Positions 58,878 to 63,806 of a stretch of 63,806 bases of DNA are shown piece by piece. Source of the DNA: an uncultured Paracoccaceae bacterium. Its GTDB lineage: Bacteria > Pseudomonadota > Alphaproteobacteria > Rhodobacterales > Rhodobacteraceae. The notes under the pieces are model-generated. The model saw nothing but the letters and a program-made list of their open reading frames with translations, ran no database searches and was not told where the DNA came from. A program made the translations under genes and the position numbers. The stretch is taken from NCBI GenBank assembly GCA_905182165.1, contig CAJJAK010000010.1, forward strand, positions 1-63,806. Direction: 5' to 3'. The stretch's first letter is position 1, and each line of letters opens with the position of its first letter.

Positions 58878-60345
58878 ATGATTGAACAAGATCATCATGA
58901 TGACCGACTTCGGGAAGAATGTGGTGTATTTGGAATATTTGGCCATCCAGATGCAGCTGCATTAACAGCTCTTGGCTTACATGCATTGCAGCATCGAGGG
59001 CAAGAGTCTGCTGGAATTGTAAGTTATGATGATGCGCACTTTCATGCAGAAAGAAGAATGGGTCTTGTAAGTGAGAACTTTACGAAGGCAAGTGTCCTTA
59101 ATCGACTGCCAGGAAATTCAGCAATTGGACATGTTAGATACTCAACAACTGGTGGTACTGTCTTAAGAAACGTTCAACCTTTATTTGCAGACCTAGCAGT
59201 TGGAGGTTTTGCAATTGCCCATAATGGAAACTTAACAAATGGCTTGAGCTTAAGAGAAGATCTCGTAAAAGCTGGTGCAATTTTTCAATCAACTTCTGAT
59301 ACTGAAGCAATTTTGCAGTTAGTCGCAAGATCAAAAAAAGGAAATACTGTAGCTCGATTTATTGATGCATTATTTCAGATAGAGGGCGCTTATGCCCTTG
59401 TCACTTTAACGAACAAAAAATTAATTGGAGTACGTGATCCACTAGGAATTAGGCCATTGGTCATTGGTGAGCTTGATGGGTATTATATATTAGCATCTGA
59501 AACCTGTGCATTTGACATCATTGGTGCAACTTTTATCCGGGAAGTGGAAAATGGAGAAATGGTAGTTATTACTAATTCAGGTATTGAAAGTATAAAACCA
59601 TTTCCACCGATGAAGGCTAGGCCATGTGTTTTTGAGTATATATACTTTTCTCGTCCAGACAGTTCAGTTGGAGGGCTAAGTGTTTATGAATGTCGAAAAG
59701 CATTTGGTAGACAGCTTGCAATAGAAACACCAATAAATGTTGATCTAGTTATCCCAGTTCCAGATAGTGGGGTGCCTGCAGCCATAGGATATGCTGAAGC
59801 TTCAGGGATACCGTTTGAATTGGGTATTATAAGAAACCATTATGTTGGACGAACATTTATTGAACCTAGTCAAAAAATTAGAAGTTTAGGTGTAAAATTA
59901 AAACTATAATGCAAATCGGATTTTAGTCGCAGGTAAAAGGGTCGTTTTAATTGATGATTCAATTGTAAGTGGTACCACTTCTATAAAGATAGTGCGAATG
60001 ATGCGTGACGCCGGAGCTACAGAAGTTCATATGCGGATAGCTTCGCCACCAATCAAATTTCCAGATTACTATGGAATAGATACGCCGGTCAAAGAACAGT
60101 TATTAGCGGCCAATAAATCGATGGAAGAGATGCGAGACTTCATTGGTGTGGATAGTTTGGCTTTTTTAACTGTTGATGGTCTATATAAAGCTATGGGACA
60201 CGAGGGCGGGCGCGATCCAAAAGATCCTTTTTATACGGATCACTGTTTCACTGGAGATTATCCAACCAAGCTTCGTGATTTTAATCGAGAAGATGATATT
60301 AGGCAGCCTTCACTTTTGTCGGAGCTTGGTAAAGAATTAGTTTAA
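58878..60345 (+). CDS. purF: Amidophosphoribosyltransferase PurF, with one inserted base
   Basis: This is the first enzyme of purine synthesis, joining glutamine-derived ammonia to PRPP (about 489 aa, normal length). The N-terminal nucleophile is Cys15 in EECGVFGIFG, after a short propeptide. HALQHRGQESAGI, AIAHNGNLTN and STSDTEAI belong to the glutaminase. The PRPP loop VVLIDDSIVSGTTS and Cys-rich-cluster-free C-terminus follow in the second frame. At 59901-59912 removing one T restores KLKHNANRILVAGKR exactly as expected in the family. The rest is perfectly conserved, so this break is most likely a sequence error in an essential gene. Confidence 0.95.
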
Positions 60346-60373
60346 CGTATTGGTTATTGCATGTATATTTTAT

Positions 60374-61495
60374 TCAATCTTCATAGTAGTGACCGCTTCG
60401 AGAGTAAGCTTCATCTTCTGGAGTGAAGTGAGGTGCGACATCAATCAGATTTGGATTGTAATGATAAGTATCTTGAAGAAACCCAGAAGCTAAGATTTCT
60501 TTTTCCAATTGATTTAATGTTTCCCCAAATCTACTCTTACAAGATTTAAATAAGTCATTATTTTGGGTATCAATAGCATATTGGATTTCATCTCTGAGCG
60601 TCTGAAGCTTTGAAACTGGGTGTAATAAATTATATACTTTATAAATTCGTGAAACTTCTATTGATATTTTTGAAAAAGCGTGGGCTCGTTCTAATTCTGT
60701 ATCTAGACTTGGCCAATACCTATTCGTGTATAATGGATCTTTCTCCGTATTGAACCATTCTTCGCTTCTAGCTATCGAAGAGGATACGGTATTATGTAAT
60801 TTCCAAATAAATAAACGCATTTTTTCAGCAGAAGATATTGTTGATAGCTTGTCTTCTAATGAAATGGTTAAGTCCATTTCATTGCTATTAAATCCTAAAA
60901 ATAGATATTCCAAAGGATATCTTTTTATTTCCTTGTTTTGCACAACATACAGGTTGAGATGGTATCGACAATATGGACAGGGATAAACTGTTGCGAGTGA
61001 TCGAAAAAAGTTTTTGAAATCTTCTATAAAGTCAACTTGTGGTGTTTTCTGATTGCATGCAATTTCTGCCATTGTATGCATGAAACGCCAGGTTGCCGGA
61101 CCTATATAATAAGGAAAACTAATCCGCATTTCTGATAATTCAATATCATTACGTTTCAAATATAGATCAATAAATGTTACATATTCACAAAGATATCCAT
61201 CATTTCGCCCAAACTCTTCTCTCTCACGTCTTTTTTGAACACCGTTTAAGTAATGCTCTGATAATCTCCAGGCCTGCTTTAAACTTTTCTTCACTTTAAG
61301 TGAATTTTTTAAGAAATGTTCGTTTAAGTCTAGTGCATATGGTGTGAAATCTCCATTTGATACACAATCGTTAAACCAATTGTCTAAATCACTTTCTGTC
61401 TCTTGTTCTGATTTTCTCAACTCTTCATTTGTATGTGCTGAACAAACTTTTAATAATTGTGGCATGAATTCTTCGTACCAAAATTTCACTGGCAT
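60374..61495 (-). CDS. ERV/ALR-like sulfhydryl oxidase domain protein
   Basis: This is a 373-aa protein. The middle (about 130-242) matches the FAD-dependent Erv1/ALR pattern: GPATWRFMHTMAEIA, then NFFRSLATVYPCPYCRYHL with the CxxC redox pair at about 173-176, and KLHNTVSSSIA (the HNxVN-type FAD motif) at about 233-242. The N-terminal third is charged and helical, and the C-terminus (about 250-373) is also helical. No signal peptide is seen. The start is ATG 61495, which overlaps the stop of the upstream gene (TAATG). Such oxidases are mainly eukaryotic or viral; bacterial ones are rare. Disulfide formation is inferred. Confidence 0.75.
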   Translation of the reverse strand: MPVKFWYEEFMPQLLKVCSAHTNEELRKSEQETESDLDNWFNDCVSNGDFTPYALDLNEHFLKNSLKVKKSLKQAWRLSEHYLNGVQKRREREEFGRNDGYLCEYVTFIDLYLKRNDIELSEMRISFPYYIGPATWRFMHTMAEIACNQKTPQVDFIEDFKNFFRSLATVYPCPYCRYHLNLYVVQNKEIKRYPLEYLFLGFNSNEMDLTISLEDKLSTISSAEKMRLFIWKLHNTVSSSIARSEEWFNTEKDPLYTNRYWPSLDTELERAHAFSKISIEVSRIYKVYNLLHPVSKLQTLRDEIQYAIDTQNNDLFKSCKSRFGETLNQLEKEILASGFLQDTYHYNPNLIDVAPHFTPEDEAYSRSGHYYED

Positions 61496-62659
61496 TATTG
61501 ATCCGGGTACATGCACCCTGCATCATCTACAATTACTCTTTGCCAGGATTCAATAAAGTTTTCGTTTATTTCATTTAAGTCTGATTTGGATTTTGATAAT
61601 TTACCCAACTCATGTAATTCTTCTTTTAAGCGTAACCTATTTATTTCGTTCATTGCCATTTCAGAATGGTCAATTGAGAAGTGATCTTCACCGTCAATCC
61701 CAATACTTAAAGTCATCTCTATTATTGAAAGAAATAATTGATGCTCATCTTCGGTTTCGAGCTCTTCATTTTCTAGGAGATTTTCGGCAAGCTGCATGTG
61801 TTCATCTTTGTCTAAAATTTCCCAATCCAGTATTCTGCTTTTTAATGATTGATATTCTTTTGTTACGATTTCAGTTAACTTCGTAGCTTCAAAGATAACT
61901 TTATCTTCTATAACCCCACTATCAATATACAATCGAGTAACCCGATCAACAAAAGATACAAAATTAGTAATAGAATAGGGTAGGTTGTAAGCTCTTAAAT
62001 GCGTTTCAGAATTGGCTGTATAACTTGCTCTAAAGCACCTATAAGCTGCTCCTTGTATCAGTCTAAAAAATCCAATTTGAAGTTGAAGTGGAGAAGTGCC
62101 TGAAATATCTACTTTTTCATCATCTGATTGTATAAATTCTGGTGTTATTTGGTTTGCTGGTTTTTGTTTTGAAGTTTCTTCCATCTTATGAATAACAGAG
62201 AACATCTGAGAATTTTTAGAAGTTGATTTTGGTAAGAAGTTAATAAAGTCTTTTTGAGTGGCTTCTCCCAAACCAGATGCATCAACTTTAGAAAAAATTT
62301 TCTTGATAATATCTAGATCAGGTATGATTAATTGCGCTACCTTTGTAAGGTTGTCTTCGTTAATAGTTTTTCCACCATCTGATGATAGCTGTTGAAATGC
62401 CACTTGTGCTTTAAAAGTTGGATCTTCTCCTAAGGCAGCAAGAAGGCAAAGAAATTTTATAATTTATATTTTCGTGGATATGCCTCGTCTTAAAAGTATC
62501 TGAAAGTTCTTTTTTATTTAATATCTTAATAAAATTTGGAAGAGAGTGTACTAGTAGCTTTGATGAAATCTGTTCTTTTTCATTCTGGCTAGAAACTAAT
62601 TTAGTCCATATTTCTTTTGCTGTCTCAATGTCCGAACAATTTAATGGAGTATTAACCAT
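61495..62659 (-). CDS. EF-hand-like protein coupled to the sulfhydryl oxidase, frame-interrupted
   Basis: This is a protein of about 388 aa in two frames (62659 to about 62455, then to 61495). The join reads NYK, then FLCLLAALGEDPTFKAQVAF in the second frame. Two EF-hand-like loops 34 residues apart follow: SSDGGKTINEDN and DASGLGEATQKD (D1, S3, G6, D12). The C-terminal half is acidic and helical, with no further motif recognised. Its stop overlaps the next ATG, so the two proteins are made together and probably interact. Calcium binding is only suggested: the first loop lacks several ligands. No close family is recognised. Confidence 0.55.
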
Positions 62660-62858
62660 GATCCTGAGCTTTCTATCTTTTTATTAGAATTAGCATATTT
62701 TTATTTTGTTTGAATAGTATTTATTGGTTACTTCTCGTAACCACCAGAGGTCAATTCTTTAATTTAATAAATTTTGAAAGCTACAAAAAGTTGCAGGTAA
62801 TAATTCATAGATTTCTTATCAACTTAAACAATAAGTACAAATATTTCTTATTATTATT

Positions 62859-63806
<948 letters not shown>

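Noticed and set aside
61495..61516. A single fused EF-hand/ERV protein split by a frame shift at 61500
   Set aside because: The upstream stop and the downstream ATG overlap as TAATG, a normal coupled gene junction, so two proteins are more likely than one broken fusion.

Overview
The window is an AT-rich bacterial chromosome segment, most likely from an alphaproteobacterium, probably free-living and marine. That placement is an inference from family content: a DUF6525 protein, MsrPQ, a trimethylamine-dehydrogenase-like flavoprotein, an HpbD-type epimerase, fused aconitase X, HyuAB, TauD and PhyH oxygenases, and a non-pyrrolysine MttB homologue. Several blocks (about 2.6-8.2, 18.4-19.9 and 29.1-30.6 kb) look clearly GC-richer than the rest. 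There is one tRNA gene (Tyr) and no rRNA, CRISPR array or insertion sequence that I could recognise.

Layout. 0-2.2 kb: znuA and a divergent outer-membrane protein gene, with two Zur-like operators between them. 2.3-8.4 kb: DUF6525, MOSC, a TMADH-like flavoprotein, cupin, methyltransferase, and a decaying kinase/aminotransferase pair. 8.8-12.7 kb: a potABCD-type polyamine transporter. 12.9-18.3 kb: a HisD paralogue, a TauD-like oxygenase, msrPQ, a thioredoxin and ccdA. 18.3-28 kb: an MttB homologue, hutD, a DMT transporter, an M20 amidohydrolase, an LpxL-like acyltransferase, a cyclase-TPR protein and a CoA-binding protein. 28.2-34.1 kb: three SDRs, an HpbD-like epimerase and an N-methylproline-demethylase-like flavoprotein. 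34.5-47.7 kb: tRNA-Tyr, a flavin amine oxidase, acyl-CoA synthetase, PhyH, aconitase X, DUF1326/DUF2182 and a nitronate monooxygenase. 47.7-58.6 kb: a hydantoinase/transporter cassette and its regulator. 58.9-63.8 kb: purF, an ERV/ALR-like oxidase operon and the 3' part of katG.

The most interesting unit is 47.67-58.57 kb. Two 264-bp inverted repeats that differ at one base (47671-47934 and 57306-57569) flank a 9.4-kb cassette. Inside it, hyuA-hyuB-amidohydrolase (+) and a ribose-type ABC transporter operon (-) converge. Each repeat contains, pointing into the cassette, a sigma70-like promoter, a hairpin with hexaloop ACCGTA, a second hexaloop hairpin, and an intrinsic terminator whose 5' arm overlaps the second hairpin. 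This is the layout of an ANTAR antitermination leader, and an AmiR-like ANTAR protein is encoded just outside the right repeat. The simplest reading is that one RNA-binding antiterminator controls hydantoin-type uptake and hydrolysis through two copies of one leader.

A second unusual unit is the two-gene operon 62659-60374, which pairs an EF-hand-like protein with an ERV/ALR-like sulfhydryl oxidase.

Many of the catabolic genes fit use of methylated amines, betaines, hydroxyproline derivatives, polyamines and ureido compounds as nitrogen and carbon sources. About 22 genes are interrupted, nearly all by single net +1 or -1 shifts, with family homology resuming in the next frame. Because purF is among them, a large share may be sequence errors. 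Three in-frame stop codons and a truncated kinase/aminotransferase pair point to some real decay as well.
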